Assembly: GCA_017509715.1 (NCBI GenBank)
Contig: JAFWOU010000038.1
Span: 1-54,647 of the forward strand
Origin: Paludibacteraceae bacterium
Lineage (GTDB): Bacteria > Bacteroidota > Bacteroidia > Bacteroidales > Paludibacteraceae
Length of the DNA: 54,647 nt
Reading direction: 5' to 3'
The notes beneath the pieces were generated by a model, which ran no database searches, was not told the origin of the DNA, and was given only the letters and a program-made list of their open reading frames with translations. This document shows, piece after piece, positions 1 through 8,639 of the stretch. Each line of letters opens with the position of its first letter. Within the stretch, counting starts at the first letter, position 1. The translations under genes and the position numbers were made by a program.

Positions 1-111
1 AAGAAACAACTAAAAGAATACATAGATTACTATAATACAAAACGAATAAAATTGCGTTTAGGGATGAGTCCAACTCAATACCGAATGCAACATCAAAATT
101 CAATCGGTTAA
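1..111 (+). pseudogene. IS3-family transposase (OrfB), C-terminal end only
   Basis: The window opens inside a reading frame of 36 codons ending in TAA at 109-111. The peptide contains YIDYYNTKRIKLRLGMSPTQ, the typical extreme C-terminus of IS3/IS150-type OrfB integrases (YI.YYN..R....L...SP..Y). The rest lies left of the window, so I cannot say whether the copy is intact. The AT-rich codon use differs from the GC-richer genes nearby, which fits a mobile element. It is followed within six bases by the terminal repeat of the element. Confidence 0.85.
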
Positions 112-116
112 TAATT

Positions 117-141
117 TGTCTAACTTTTTGGGGTCACATCA
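117..141. mobile_element. Right terminal inverted repeat of the IS3-type element
   Basis: The sequence TGTCTAACTTTTTGGGGTCA (117-136, continuing CATCA) read on the minus strand gives TGATGTGACCCCAAAAAGTT, close to the usual IS3/IS150-type terminal repeat that starts TG and contains GACCCCAAAAAGTTGGACA. It directly follows the transposase stop. The exact last base (138 or 141) cannot be fixed without the left end or the target duplication, which are outside the window. Confidence 0.75.
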
Positions 142-187
142 GTGTCGGTGCCCTCGAAATACTGCTTTTTTAAAAAAATTTCGAAAT

Positions 188-215
188 TTTCGACTTTCGA
201 CTTTCGACTTTCGAC
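188..215. repeat. Heptamer array TTTCGAC x4 at the recO promoter
   Basis: Four perfect copies of TTTCGAC, followed by a T-run and then the -7 element of the recO promoter. The array supplies the -33 region and part of the spacer. The same arrangement, with TTTCAAC-type units, lies in front of the genes at 5115 and 42094. Confidence 0.9.
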
Positions 216-232
216 TTTTTTTTGTATCTTTG
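202..232 (+). promoter_or_regulatory. Predicted recO promoter (Bacteroidota type)
   Basis: The -7 element TATCTTTG lies at 225-232. Twenty bases upstream is TTT (202-204) where TTG is usual, so the -33 box is weak and made of array sequence. The start site should fall near 238, giving a leader of about 24 nt before the ATG at 262. This is a motif prediction only. Confidence 0.65.
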
Positions 233-261
233 CACCCGCAAACAGATACAAAACGCTACGA

Positions 262-855
262 ATGTTTACGACCACCGCCATCATCCTGCAGCTACGTCCG
301 CATTCCGACCGGGCACATATCTTGCACGCCTACACGCGCGCAAGCGGGCGCGCCGCGTTCCTTCTATATGGTGTGGGTAGCAAGCGTAAGCGGGCCGGGG
401 TGTATGCCCCTTTCTCGCTGGTGGAACTCACGGTGCGTGAGGGTCGCGGTGGTCAGATGCCTACCGTGGAGCAGGCAACCTTGCTCTATACACCCACCCA
501 AACCCAGACCGACATCCGGCGTCAGACGGTGGCCCTCTTTCTGAGCGAACTCATAGCCCATACCCTCTCGCTACCGATGCAGGACGAGCCGATGTTCGAC
601 TATTTGCAGGGGGTGGTCCGCGACCTGGATCAGGCGCCCGATCCCGAGAATGTGCATCTACGCACCATGATCGGTCTGGCCGAACAACTCGGCTTTGCCA
701 TTGACGAAGAGCAGTACCCGTTGCTCACCGCGATGCCCGAGAACCGGGTACAACGCCAGGAACAGCTTCGCCAACTATGTGCCTACTATGCCGAGCATGT
801 AGACAGTTGGCGGCCGCTTAGTTCGCTGGATATTCTGACGGAGATTTTCGATTAA
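262..855 (+). CDS. recO: DNA repair protein RecO
   Basis: RecO mediates loading of RecA onto SSB-coated DNA in the RecFOR recombination pathway. The 197-residue protein begins with the OB-fold region (first about 75 residues, containing HSDRAHILHAYTRASGRAAF) and continues with a helical domain rich in FLSELIAHTL-type helices; it ends SLDILTEIFD, the usual end of Bacteroidales RecO. It is shorter than the roughly 240 residues common in relatives, the loss lying in the middle of the helical domain. The start is the ATG at 262, just after a predicted promoter; the open frame extends upstream to 142 but that part lies before the promoter. The stop overlaps the stop of the convergent gene by four bases. 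Confidence 0.88.
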   Translation: MFTTTAIILQLRPHSDRAHILHAYTRASGRAAFLLYGVGSKRKRAGVYAPFSLVELTVREGRGGQMPTVEQATLLYTPTQTQTDIRRQTVALFLSELIAHTLSLPMQDEPMFDYLQGVVRDLDQAPDPENVHLRTMIGLAEQLGFAIDEEQYPLLTAMPENRVQRQEQLRQLCAYYAEHVDSWRPLSSLDILTEIFD

Positions 856-1832
856 CGAGCGATTTCGCACTCGTCGTATAGCTCACCTGTCGAGAGTTGA
901 TAGGTGCGCATATGCAGCGTGTCGTTGTAAAGCATGAGGCGTACGTAGTACTTGCCTCCCATGCCCTGACGCTGGTGGTAGTGGTCGAACTTAGGTGCGT
1001 GATACGTCTCGCACGTGGTCATCGCCACAAAGGGTAACTGACGGGCGTACTGGTGGTCATGGCCCGAGAAGACCAGGTCGGCCTTGCTGAGCGGATGCAG
1101 ACAACTCATATAGACGCCCACGTTGGCGCGCCCCTTGGTGCTGCTATAGACAGGATGGTGCATCATGACGACGGTATACCTATCGCCCGCCTCCTGCAGC
1201 ACCCGGGTCAACCATACGTTGAGACGCGTATAGTGGCGTATCAGGCGCAACTTCTGCGTATCGATCACGATGAAGCGGAGACCGGGAAAGTCCACGTAGT
1301 AGGTCGTGCCCTGCATTTCCAGCGGACCGTTCAGCGGATGGCGGAACATACCGGCCCATACGGGCGAGAGGGTGCGATGCACGTCCTTCATGTACTCATG
1401 ATTTCCCGGGCAGGTCAGCACGGGGATCGAGTCCAGACGCGTACCTGCCAGTTCGCTATATAGCTGTTGCTCATAGTAGCGGTAGCCGCGTTCGAGCCAG
1501 TCGCCCAACTGGGCATAGCAGTCCAGGTGGGGCAGACGCGTCGCCATGCTGTCGTAGTCGGCATGCGTCAGGCCGCTGTGGATGTCACCCAAGAGCAGGA
1601 TGTCGAGCGTGTCGGGCAGCAGGGTGTCCTGCCAGCATTCGCCCTCCCGCGTGAAGCCCGGCACCGAGTCATCGCCGAAGCAATGGAACCGGTAGCTGCG
1701 TATCGAGTCATTCCACTCGGGTTCGGCAGGCATACCAAACCACGCCTGCCAACGTACGGCGCATATCGCAGCGCCGCACGCCAGCAAGGCGAGAATCAGT
1801 AGGGTCCACCAATATCTACGCAACCAAGCCAT
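852..1832 (-). CDS. Membrane-anchored metallophosphoesterase
   Basis: A calcineurin-like phosphoesterase of 326 residues. One transmembrane segment (about residues 9-27) anchors it with the catalytic part probably outside the cytoplasm. All metal-binding blocks are visible: GDIHSG (82-87), GDW (110-112), GNHE (143-146), HHP (224-226) and GHDH (256-259). The substrate cannot be deduced; phosphomonoesters, phosphodiesters and pyrophosphates are all possible in this family. Its ATG overlaps the stop of the upstream DUF3127 gene (TAATG), so the two are probably cotranscribed and translationally coupled. Confidence 0.85.
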   Translation of the reverse strand: MAWLRRYWWTLLILALLACGAAICAVRWQAWFGMPAEPEWNDSIRSYRFHCFGDDSVPGFTREGECWQDTLLPDTLDILLLGDIHSGLTHADYDSMATRLPHLDCYAQLGDWLERGYRYYEQQLYSELAGTRLDSIPVLTCPGNHEYMKDVHRTLSPVWAGMFRHPLNGPLEMQGTTYYVDFPGLRFIVIDTQKLRLIRHYTRLNVWLTRVLQEAGDRYTVVMMHHPVYSSTKGRANVGVYMSCLHPLSKADLVFSGHDHQYARQLPFVAMTTCETYHAPKFDHYHQRQGMGGKYYVRLMLYNDTLHMRTYQLSTGELYDECEIAR

Positions 1833-2254
1833 TAGAAGGGCAGATCAGTCGTATTGTCGTCCACTGTGGGATCAAAGGGTTGCACCGGTGCTTCCTCGGC
1901 CGGAGCAGCCTGAGCAGCAGGAGCTGCTTGCGGAGCGGCAGCCTGCGGAGCCTGTACGCCCGCGGCCGGAGCGGCCTCTACGATACCCTGCTGTACGCGC
2001 CAAGCACGTACCGAGGTGTACCAACGACCGTTGAACTCACGGCTCTCGATGTCGAACGAAACCGTTACCAGGTCGTCCAGTTGACACGGGTTCTCCTTGA
2101 TGCGCTGCTCGCCAAACACCTCGAAGCACACCTTCTTGGGGTACTGCTCCTGGGTCTCCAGCACGTACGACTGCGACTGCCAAGGGTTACCACTATTCTT
2201 TGCTACGCCCGTCTGAAGCGGGAGTACTTGTATAATCTTTCCGGATATTTCCAT
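1832..2254 (-). CDS. DUF3127 protein, OB-fold-like, with SSB-like C-terminal tip
   Basis: 140 residues. Residues 1-90 match the DUF3127 family of Bacteroidota: a small beta-barrel starting MEISGKIIQVLP, with SYVLETQEQYPKKVCFEVFG and RWYTSVRAWRV, a layout expected of an OB fold. From about residue 95 there is an Ala/Pro/Gln-rich flexible stretch, then the acidic end DDNTTDLPF. That end resembles the SSB tip (acidic residues followed by DIPF), which docks DNA repair and replication proteins. I infer a single-stranded nucleic-acid binding role; the family is not characterised to my knowledge. It lies upstream of, and overlaps, the phosphoesterase. Confidence 0.8.
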   Translation of the reverse strand: MEISGKIIQVLPLQTGVAKNSGNPWQSQSYVLETQEQYPKKVCFEVFGEQRIKENPCQLDDLVTVSFDIESREFNGRWYTSVRAWRVQQGIVEAAPAAGVQAPQAAAPQAAPAAQAAPAEEAPVQPFDPTVDDNTTDLPF

Positions 2255-2257
2255 AAA

Positions 2258-2290
2258 ACTTTAAACTTATAAACTAATTAACTAATCAAC
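2258..2290. repeat. Degenerate AACTAATN-type octamer array
   Basis: Imperfect units of the type TAAACTTA / TAAACTAAT / TAACTAATCAAC fill the 31-bp gap between pgk and the DUF3127 gene. It belongs to the octamer family also seen at 34167, 43850 and 52812. Confidence 0.65.
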
Positions 2291-3533
2291 CTTTGATTGC
2301 AGCCACACCCGGGAGTACCTTACCCTCGATAGCCTCGAGCAGGGCACCGCCACCGGTGGAGATATACGATACCTTGTCGGCCAGGCCGAACTTGTTGACG
2401 CATGCTACCGAGTCACCACCTCCGATGAGCGAGAAGGCACCCTCTGCCGTAGCCTCAGCGATAGCGTTACCGATGGCGCGGCTACCGTCGCAGAAATTGT
2501 CGAACTCAAATACGCCGGCCGGGCCGTTCCAGAGGATAGTCTTGGCACCCTTGATAGCGTTGGCAAAATTCTTCTGTGCCTCGGGGCCTGCATCCAGTCC
2601 TTCCCATCCCTCGGGAATAGCGTTCGACGGGTAAACCTGCTGCTTAGCGTCGTTGCTGAACGAGTCGCCGCAGATAGCATCCGGAGCGAGCACGAGCTCT
2701 ACGCCGTTCTTCTTAGCCAGTTCCTCAACGCCCAGCGCAACGTCCAGCTTGTCGAGCTCTACGATCGAACCGCCAATCTCGCCGCCGTGTGCCTTAGCGA
2801 AGGTATAGGTCATACCGCCGCAGAGGATCAGTTTGTCTACCTTGCCCAGCAGGTTCTCAATGATACCGATCTTGGAGCTTACCTTCGAGCCACCCATGAT
2901 GGCTACGAACGGACGCTTGATATCCTTCAGAATAGCATCTACTGCAGCTACCTCTTTCTCCATCAGGAAGCCCAGCATCTTATGGTCTGCATCGAAATAG
3001 TCGGCGATGACAGCCGTCGAAGCGTGCTTGCGGTGCGCAGTACCGAAGGCGTCCATCACGTAGCAGTCTGCATACGATGCCAGGGTCTTGGCAAACGCTT
3101 TCTGACGCTCCTTCATCTCCTTCTTAGCAGCCTCGTATGCGGGATCCTCTTTCTCGATACCTACCGGCTTTCCTTCCTCCTCGGGATAGAAACGCAGGTT
3201 CTCCAGCAGCAGTACTTCGCCCGGCTTCAGGGCGGCAGCCTGATCTTGAGCCTTAGCGCAGTCCTCAGCAAACTGTACGGGGCGACCCAGGGCAGCCGCT
3301 ACGGCGTCCTTGATCTGACCCAGGCTGAACTTAGCCTGTACCTTACCTTTCGGCTTACCCATATGGCTCATGATGATGAGCGCACCACCCTCGTCCAGGA
3401 TGTGCTTGAGCGTAGGCAGCGCACCGCGGATACGAGTATCATCGGTGATCTTTCCGTTCTCGTCGAGTGGCACATTGAAGTCCACGCGTACAATTGCCTT
3501 CTGTCCGGCAAATTTGAAATCTTTGATAGTCAT
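2286..3533 (-). CDS. pgk: Phosphoglycerate kinase
   Basis: PGK transfers phosphate from 1,3-bisphosphoglycerate to ADP in glycolysis, and acts in reverse in gluconeogenesis. The 415-residue cytoplasmic enzyme has the N-terminal substrate loop [20 protein letters not shown], the [13 protein letters not shown] segment, [20 protein letters not shown] in the hinge region, and the nucleotide loop GGGDSVA (371-377) followed by STGGGALLE. Length and motifs are normal, so it should be fully active. It is read in the same direction as the DUF3127 and phosphoesterase genes downstream. Confidence 0.97.
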   Translation of the reverse strand: MTIKDFKFAGQKAIVRVDFNVPLDENGKITDDTRIRGALPTLKHILDEGGALIIMSHMGKPKGKVQAKFSLGQIKDAVAAALGRPVQFAEDCAKAQDQAAALKPGEVLLLENLRFYPEEEGKPVGIEKEDPAYEAAKKEMKERQKAFAKTLASYADCYVMDAFGTAHRKHASTAVIADYFDADHKMLGFLMEKEVAAVDAILKDIKRPFVAIMGGSKVSSKIGIIENLLGKVDKLILCGGMTYTFAKAHGGEIGGSIVELDKLDVALGVEELAKKNGVELVLAPDAICGDSFSNDAKQQVYPSNAIPEGWEGLDAGPEAQKNFANAIKGAKTILWNGPAGVFEFDNFCDGSRAIGNAIAEATAEGAFSLIGGGDSVACVNKFGLADKVSYISTGGGALLEAIEGKVLPGVAAIKG

Positions 3534-3566
3534 AATTCTGTGTATTTTAGTTTTTGTTAAAAAATG

Positions 3567-3612
3567 CTTTCGACTTTCGACTTTGAGCGAAGCGGTCTTT
3601 CGACTATCGACT
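3567..3612. repeat. Heptamer array CTTTCGA, interrupted
   Basis: Several CTTTCGA-type heptamers (CTTTCGACTTTCGACTTTG, then CTTTCGACTATCGACTA) occupy the space between the DUF6242 gene and pgk and run to the stop codon of the former. Same family as the array before recO. Confidence 0.75.
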
Positions 3613-4954
3613 ACCAGTCGATACTATTCAGCCTTCCCCGATACACGTCGCTATAGGTCGTGCGGGCATCCTGTCCGCCGAAGAGGTAGATATCGTTATC
3701 GCGCACGATGGCGGTCTGCTTCTGACGCGCCTGATACGCCTTGGGCAACTGGTTCTTGGTGCTATCGGCCTTGACCCAGTTGAGTCCCTCATCGGTCGAC
3801 ACCAAGATGTCACGACCGAAGTAGCTCATGTCCTTGTCCACACCACCGAAGAGCAGCAACTTGTCGTCGTACCATACCACGGACACACCCGTCAGGGTCG
3901 TGAACTCGGGGCGGTCGATCGAGTACTCGCTCAGGCGGTAGCCGTCGTGGGTCTTGATATGCTCCGAGTACTCCAGGTTCCAACGCGCGTTGAGCGAACG
4001 GCCGTTCTCGGCAAAACCGCCGATGATCATGGCGCGGGCACGCAAGCTGGCGCTATGGAAAGCTACGGCGGCAAATTCGCTCACAGGGAACTCACCCTTC
4101 GGACGTAGTCCGCTGAGGCTCAGCGCCGGCGTGGCGGCCTGGGGATCGATGGTCGCCAGTTCCAACCCGCTGTTATCCACCAGCACCCATACCCGGTCGT
4201 TCCAGGTCATCAGCATGGTCTTCATCTCGTAGGGCATGGTCTGCGAGGTCCAACTGAGGCCGTTGGTCGAGGTGTAGAGCGTCGTGCCGTCGGCGTAGTA
4301 GAGTCGCATGCCGTCGGAGATGATCTGGCGTACGCGGCAGGAATAGGGTATCCCCGTAGGCGTACCCAGCGTGGCCCAGGCAGCGCCGTCCGCCGAACGG
4401 TAGACAGCATTCTCAAAACCATTGTTGCTGAGCATCACGAAATCGTTACCCAGTTCTACCACGCGTTGCTCGCTCTCATCCTCTGCATAGACGCCGCTGT
4501 TGAGACAAGTCCAGCTGTACAGATCCGGATCGGCCTGGTGCACCGTAGGACGTATCTCATACACCTTGGTCGTCGTGCCGTCCGTCGATTTGAGCGTCAG
4601 GTAGATAGGTCGCTTCGAGAAATCCAGCGTATCATACCCCGTCAGCATCAGCGAGGTGTCCGGCGTCTGCAGACGGGCCGAACCTACTGCCACCTTGAAG
4701 ACAAAACGCGGCACTACGCGTTCCAACGACGTGCCATAACGTATTGAGTCTTTGTTGTACACCAATCCTGTATCGATGCGTTCCTCTACGGTGAAGACCG
4801 CCTCACCCAGACCCGGCATAGAGTCGACACTATTGAACGAGAAAGCCGTCAGTTGGGCCACCGACGAGGTCGTACTGGTGGTCGTGGTCGAACCCATACA
4901 GCCCGTCAACGTCACTGCCAACAGCAGTAAAAATATGTTCGAAATATGTTTCAT
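3611..4954 (-). CDS. DUF6242 lipoprotein with beta-propeller-like repeats
   Basis: 447 residues. The N-terminus [20 protein letters not shown] is a lipoprotein signal with lipobox LTGC, so the protein should be lipid-anchored in the envelope. The early part ([20 protein letters not shown] and later [17 protein letters not shown]) is typical of DUF6242 of Bacteroidales; the rest has repeated Trp/Gly-rich blades ([36 protein letters not shown]) like kelch or BNR propellers. Function unknown; carbohydrate or protein binding is only a guess. I place the start at 4954 and not at an in-frame ATG ten codons earlier, because the signal peptide begins there. Confidence 0.8.
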   Translation of the reverse strand: MKHISNIFLLLLAVTLTGCMGSTTTTSTTSSVAQLTAFSFNSVDSMPGLGEAVFTVEERIDTGLVYNKDSIRYGTSLERVVPRFVFKVAVGSARLQTPDTSLMLTGYDTLDFSKRPIYLTLKSTDGTTTKVYEIRPTVHQADPDLYSWTCLNSGVYAEDESEQRVVELGNDFVMLSNNGFENAVYRSADGAAWATLGTPTGIPYSCRVRQIISDGMRLYYADGTTLYTSTNGLSWTSQTMPYEMKTMLMTWNDRVWVLVDNSGLELATIDPQAATPALSLSGLRPKGEFPVSEFAAVAFHSASLRARAMIIGGFAENGRSLNARWNLEYSEHIKTHDGYRLSEYSIDRPEFTTLTGVSVVWYDDKLLLFGGVDKDMSYFGRDILVSTDEGLNWVKADSTKNQLPKAYQARQKQTAIVRDNDIYLFGGQDARTTYSDVYRGRLNSIDW

Positions 4955-5044
4955 CTGTTCTATCTGTATGTCAAAATACGACATTTTATAACAAAAAGTG
5001 CTTTGTTTATGGCAAAAAATGCCATTTTTTCGCTAATTTTTTAT

Positions 5045-5064
5045 TTTCAATTTTCAACTTTCAA
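5045..5064. repeat. Heptamer array TTTTCAA/CTTTCAA at the 5-FCL promoter
   Basis: About three imperfect TTTCAA(C)-type heptamers followed by a T-run and TACCTTTG. Architecture matches the recO and gldD promoters. Confidence 0.8.
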
Positions 5065-5082
5065 CTTTTTTTTGTACCTTTG
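5052..5082 (+). promoter_or_regulatory. Predicted promoter of the 5-FCL gene
   Basis: The -7 element TACCTTTG is at 5075-5082. The position 20 bases upstream (5052-5054) reads TTT, supplied by the heptamer array. Expected start near 5088, 27 nt before the ATG at 5115. Confidence 0.65.
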
Positions 5083-5114
5083 CAGCCCAAAAACAAAAAA
5101 ACACACTCATCTAT

Positions 5115-5720
5115 ATGTTATTCGAAGGCTACATACATGATTTCCTTGCATGGCTTCCCTGGAATCGCGAGAACCGGGAAAAGCGTGCCCTGCGTGCGCT
5201 CGTGGAGCAAAAACGTCGCGTGATGTCCAAGGAGGATGTCCGCAAGGGTTCGGCTGCTATCGTGCGCCAGATTGAGGCTTCGCCCCGCTTCCAGGCCGCT
5301 AAGGTCGTTATGCTCTACTATCCCGTGCACAACGAGGTGGACCTGCGTCCGCTCCTGGAGAAGTATTACCACGAGAAGATCATGCTGCTGCCTGTCACCC
5401 ATCGCCACTATATGGAGGTGCGCCCCTACGACGGCGAGGACATGATGCGTCATGGTCACCTCGGCATTCCCGAACCCCAGACCGAGCGCTATCGTGGGCA
5501 TATTGATATGATCTTCGTGCCCGGCGTAGCCTTTGATCATCAGCGCAACCGTATTGGTCGCGGTGGCGGCTACTACGATAAGTTCCTGCGCGGCCACTCC
5601 GGTGCGTTCCATGTGGGCGTCTGCTACGACTTCCAACTCAAGAACAAGACTATCCCGCATAGCTTGCTGGACCGTAAGATGGATCGTATCATCACGCCCA
5701 GCCGCAAGATCAGCCACTAA
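5115..5720 (+). CDS. 5-formyltetrahydrofolate cyclo-ligase
   Basis: This enzyme (also called methenyl-THF synthetase) uses ATP to convert 5-formyl-THF to 5,10-methenyl-THF, returning the storage folate to the one-carbon pool. The 201-residue protein has the basic N-terminal Lys/Arg region that binds the phosphates (LRALVEQKRRVM), the substrate segment YYPVHNEVDLRPL, and the family signature PGVAFDHQRNRIGRGGGYYD ending with GRGGGYYDKF at 148-157. The N-terminal about 20 residues precede the usual family start and are poorly conserved. Convergent with the next gene, with only nine bases between stops. Confidence 0.93.
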   Translation: MLFEGYIHDFLAWLPWNRENREKRALRALVEQKRRVMSKEDVRKGSAAIVRQIEASPRFQAAKVVMLYYPVHNEVDLRPLLEKYYHEKIMLLPVTHRHYMEVRPYDGEDMMRHGHLGIPEPQTERYRGHIDMIFVPGVAFDHQRNRIGRGGGYYDKFLRGHSGAFHVGVCYDFQLKNKTIPHSLLDRKMDRIITPSRKISH

Positions 5721-5729
5721 GCTCCTCGC

Positions 5730-6482
5730 TTACCAGAGTTGCAACTCCCGCTCGCGCTGGTGCTTGATCTCCAGGTCGGTACGCGGCGTCAACTCTTTCT
5801 CTCCCTTACGGTAGTAGTAGATCACGCCGTACTCCTTGCAGCGACACATACGCTCGTAGGGCAGCAGTTCGCGGAAGTGGTTCTCCACCTCGTCCCAGAT
5901 ACGTAGGATCAGTTCATCCGCCTCTTTGCGGAAGCCCTCCAGGTCGCCCTGTACGCGAATGGTGTTCTGCTTGTGGAGCGTATGGTTCACCTGATGCTCC
6001 TTAAATATGTCATAGTACACTTGCACCTTGGTGATCGGCGGGTTGTATATCGCAAATCCACCCATCGAGGTGCGTTTCTTTTCTCCATCTATGATGCGTT
6101 GTCCCCAGAGCAGGATGTCCTGTTCGGTCGTCAGGTCGGGCACCACGCGGCTATCCAGGTCCAGCCCGTACATCGCCACCTGCTCCGGCTTGATCTCGCC
6201 ACGTATGATGGCCAGGTTCAGCACCTGAATAAAGTGCGAGATATACATACGTGCGTTCTGCACGATGTGCCGGTACTGCTTGTTGGCACTCACCTTCGAA
6301 CGGTAGTTGTCGCGGTACTGCGTCACCATCGTCTCAAAGTGCATCAACTCCCGCTGTGCATCGTTCAACGTGCGGTACGACAACGCCTGGTTGCTATAGT
6401 CGGCATCCGCTGCCCGCTTCACGGCCGTCTGCAGGGCATACAGTCGCGCCTGATCGGTATTGGGTAAACGTCTATATGGCAT
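5730..6482 (-). CDS. Conserved Bacteroidales protein of unknown function
   Basis: 250 residues, no signal peptide and no membrane segment. It starts MPYRRLPNTDQARLYALQTA, a start I recognise from uncharacterised Bacteroidales proteins, and is mostly predicted helix: many Arg/Glu/Gln residues, FETMVTQYRDNYRSKVSANK, then FIQVLNLAIIRGEIKPEQ and a C-terminal FRKEADELILRIWDEVENHF. A central part (YNPPITKVQVYYDIFKEHQV) may be beta-rich. No catalytic motif is evident. It lies downstream of the polyprenyl synthase gene (27-base gap) in the same direction and may share its transcript. Confidence 0.75.
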   Translation of the reverse strand: MPYRRLPNTDQARLYALQTAVKRAADADYSNQALSYRTLNDAQRELMHFETMVTQYRDNYRSKVSANKQYRHIVQNARMYISHFIQVLNLAIIRGEIKPEQVAMYGLDLDSRVVPDLTTEQDILLWGQRIIDGEKKRTSMGGFAIYNPPITKVQVYYDIFKEHQVNHTLHKQNTIRVQGDLEGFRKEADELILRIWDEVENHFRELLPYERMCRCKEYGVIYYYRKGEKELTPRTDLEIKHQRERELQLW

Positions 6483-6509
6483 CTTCTAAAAAATGTTTTT
6501 GTATGGTTT

Positions 6510-7454
6510 TTATGATTTTCGATTTACTAATTTATTGGCCAACGCCCGCAGACTCTCGGTCGCTTCGTTCTGCGGCATAGTCTCCAGCAACTGTAGCGCC
6601 GCCTGCGTATGCGCGCTTATCGCCTCTTCGGCCACCTGCCGTACGCCTATTTCGTCATACAGCGCCGTCATCCGGGCGATCTTCTCCGCTCCGGCCGGCA
6701 TTGCCATTACCTCTGCCATACGTGCGCGCTGGGCGTCATTCGCCTTGTCGCGTGCCGTCAGCAGCAGATAGGTCTTCTTGTTGCAGCATATATCGCCACC
6801 TATGGCCTTGCCGAAGGTCTTGGGATCACCATAAACATCCAGCAGGTCATCCTGAATCTGGAAGGCCAGTCCCAGGTGGATACCATGATCGTATAGCGCC
6901 TGTTGCTCCTTGTCCGTCGCACCGGCCAGGTAAGCACCCGTCCTCAGTGCGTTAGCCAGCAGCACCGAGGTCTTGAGCCGGATCATCTCGATATACTCCT
7001 CAATCCGAACGTCCTCGCGTTGCTCAAAATCCACATCATATTGCTGTCCCTCGCATATCTCCGTCGCCATCTCGCTGAACCAGCGCAAGGTACTTAGTAC
7101 TTTGTCACTTGGTACTTGTGCGATCAGTTTATACGCCTCAATCAACATCTGGTCGCCCGACAGGATGGCGGTGTTCTCATCCCAACGCACATGTACCGTT
7201 TCGCGGCCTCTGCGCACCGGCGCATGATCCATCACGTCGTCGTGCAACAATGTGAAATTATGAAATACTTCCAGTCCCAGCGCAGCCGGCAGGGCCTTTT
7301 CTTCCTCGCCGCCAAACATCCGGCAAGCGGTCAGCACCAGTTGCGGCCGTACGCGCTTACCACCCGCCGACAAGGTATATCCTATCGGCTCGTACAATCC
7401 CTTCGGCTCCCGACTCCAATCCAGCGATTCTATGGCTTTATTGATATCAATCAT
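6510..7454 (-). CDS. Polyprenyl (trans-isoprenyl) diphosphate synthase
   Basis: Condenses isopentenyl diphosphate onto an allylic diphosphate to make a long-chain all-trans product, probably for the menaquinone side chain. The 314-residue enzyme has the GGKRVRPQLV motif (31-40), the first Asp-rich motif DDVMD (72-76) and the second, QDDLLD (201-206), both complete. Chain length cannot be read with confidence; the context and length fit an octaprenyl-type enzyme. Residues 113-122 (QVPSDKVLST) are encoded by four AAGTACC-type heptamers, an odd case of a tandem repeat inside a conserved helix. Confidence 0.92.
   Translation of the reverse strand: MIDINKAIESLDWSREPKGLYEPIGYTLSAGGKRVRPQLVLTACRMFGGEEEKALPAALGLEVFHNFTLLHDDVMDHAPVRRGRETVHVRWDENTAILSGDQMLIEAYKLIAQVPSDKVLSTLRWFSEMATEICEGQQYDVDFEQREDVRIEEYIEMIRLKTSVLLANALRTGAYLAGATDKEQQALYDHGIHLGLAFQIQDDLLDVYGDPKTFGKAIGGDICCNKKTYLLLTARDKANDAQRARMAEVMAMPAGAEKIARMTALYDEIGVRQVAEEAISAHTQAALQLLETMPQNEATESLRALANKLVNRKS
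7090..7117. repeat. Four heptamers inside the polyprenyl synthase gene
   Basis: On the plus strand GTACTTA, GTACTTT, GTCACTT and GGTACTT follow without gaps. They encode residues 113-122 of the enzyme on the minus strand. The protein has normal length here, so the array either replaced native codons or arose in place. Confidence 0.75.
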
Positions 7455-7463
7455 TCTCTATAG

Positions 7464-7542
7464 GCTTTCGGCTTTCAGCATTCAGCCATTTACCGGAGTG
7501 CTCGGAAGCACCTGACGGCTGATGGCTGACGGCTGACGGCTA
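7464..7542. repeat. Composite dispersed repeat with hairpin, copy 1
   Basis: Between ddl and the polyprenyl synthase gene. It contains TTTCAGCATTCAGCC, a core TTTACCGGAGTGCTCGGAAG followed by CACCTGACGGCT, then heptamers of GGCTGAY. The core can fold (GTGCT/AGCAC) and the CAGCC and GGCTG ends pair around it. A second copy with the same core lies at 54374-54440; the GGCTGAC units also appear at 41347 and 51965. Confidence 0.8.
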
Positions 7543-8568
7543 AAATTTATTTTCTATAATATCCGCCATGACATCCTTAATATCCAATCCGGCGGCGCGG
7601 ATCTGCTGCGGAATGAAGCTCGTCGGCGTCATGCCCGGCGTGGTATTCACCTCCAGGAGCATAAGCTTCACATCCTGTAACCCGTCACCCGTAACCGGTA
7701 ACCCCTTAATGATCCAATCCACTCGGATAATTCCCTGGGCACCGATGATGTCGTACAGACGCAGAGTCTCTGCCTGTATCTTGTCGCGCAGCGCATCCGG
7801 GATACGTGCCGGCGTGATCTCGTCCACCTGACCTTTGTACTTGGCGTTGTAGTCGAAGAACTCGTTATGGGTCACCACCTCCGTGATGGGGAAAGCCACC
7901 GCCTTCTCCTTGGTCTTATACACACCGCAGGTCACCTCCGTACCCTGCATAAACGCTTCGCATATCACCTCGTCGCCCTCGCCGAACGCACGCTCGATAG
8001 CCGGGTAGATGTCCTCTACGGTCTTCACCTTGGTACAACCGAAGCTCGAGCCACCGATATTCGACTTGATGAAGCACGGCAGACCCAACGTATCGGCTAT
8101 CTTCTGCGCATTTGGCCATTTCTGTCCGGCACGCAGGATCATGCTGTTGGCGATATGAAAACCGAAGTACGATAGGTAGTGGTTGCAGGCGTATTTGTTG
8201 AACGTCAGCGCTGCGGCCAACACGCCGCAACACGAGTAGGGCATGCCGATCATGTCCAGATAGCCTTGCAGCACGCCGTTCTCACCCGGTGTACCGTGTA
8301 TCGTGATATACGCGAAATCGAACGTGTGCTTCACGCTCCCGCGCGTAAAAGAAAAATCATTCTTATCGATGGGATATGAATGGGTCATGTCGCATTGTCC
8401 ATTCTCCATTTCCACCGCCCGCCAGTCCGTACCACGCATCACCACTATTGTGGTGTCGTATCTCTCGGCGTCAATAAACGTCTTCAATCCGGCGGCGCTT
8501 CTGAGGCTCACTTCATGCTCCGAGCTGTCCCCTCCGGCAATAATAGCTATATGTCTTTTCTCTTGCAT
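7540..8568 (-). CDS. ddl: D-alanine--D-alanine ligase
   Basis: Joins two D-Ala residues with ATP for the peptidoglycan stem peptide; cytoplasmic. The 342-residue protein is an ATP-grasp enzyme: N-terminal AIIAGGDSSEHEVSLRSA with the Glu and Ser of the first substrate site, HGTPGENGVLQGYLDMIGMP, the Ser-rich lid loop KSNIGGSSFGCTKV, and the metal site LLEVNTTPGMTPTSFIPQQ at the end. Motifs and length are normal. It has its own promoter at 8640-8670, and the leader is about 65 nt. Confidence 0.96.
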   Translation of the reverse strand: MQEKRHIAIIAGGDSSEHEVSLRSAAGLKTFIDAERYDTTIVVMRGTDWRAVEMENGQCDMTHSYPIDKNDFSFTRGSVKHTFDFAYITIHGTPGENGVLQGYLDMIGMPYSCCGVLAAALTFNKYACNHYLSYFGFHIANSMILRAGQKWPNAQKIADTLGLPCFIKSNIGGSSFGCTKVKTVEDIYPAIERAFGEGDEVICEAFMQGTEVTCGVYKTKEKAVAFPITEVVTHNEFFDYNAKYKGQVDEITPARIPDALRDKIQAETLRLYDIIGAQGIIRVDWIIKGLPVTGDGLQDVKLMLLEVNTTPGMTPTSFIPQQIRAAGLDIKDVMADIIENKF

Positions 8569-8639
8569 TTGTTATGCTTGTTAATTTTGCATTGTCTTCG
8601 CTTTTCTTTTGGCTTTACTTAAAAAATCCAAATCGGCTG

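Noticed and set aside
142..261. Upstream extension of RecO to 142
   Set aside because: It covers the heptamer array and promoter; the family start MFTTTAIILQLR begins at 262.
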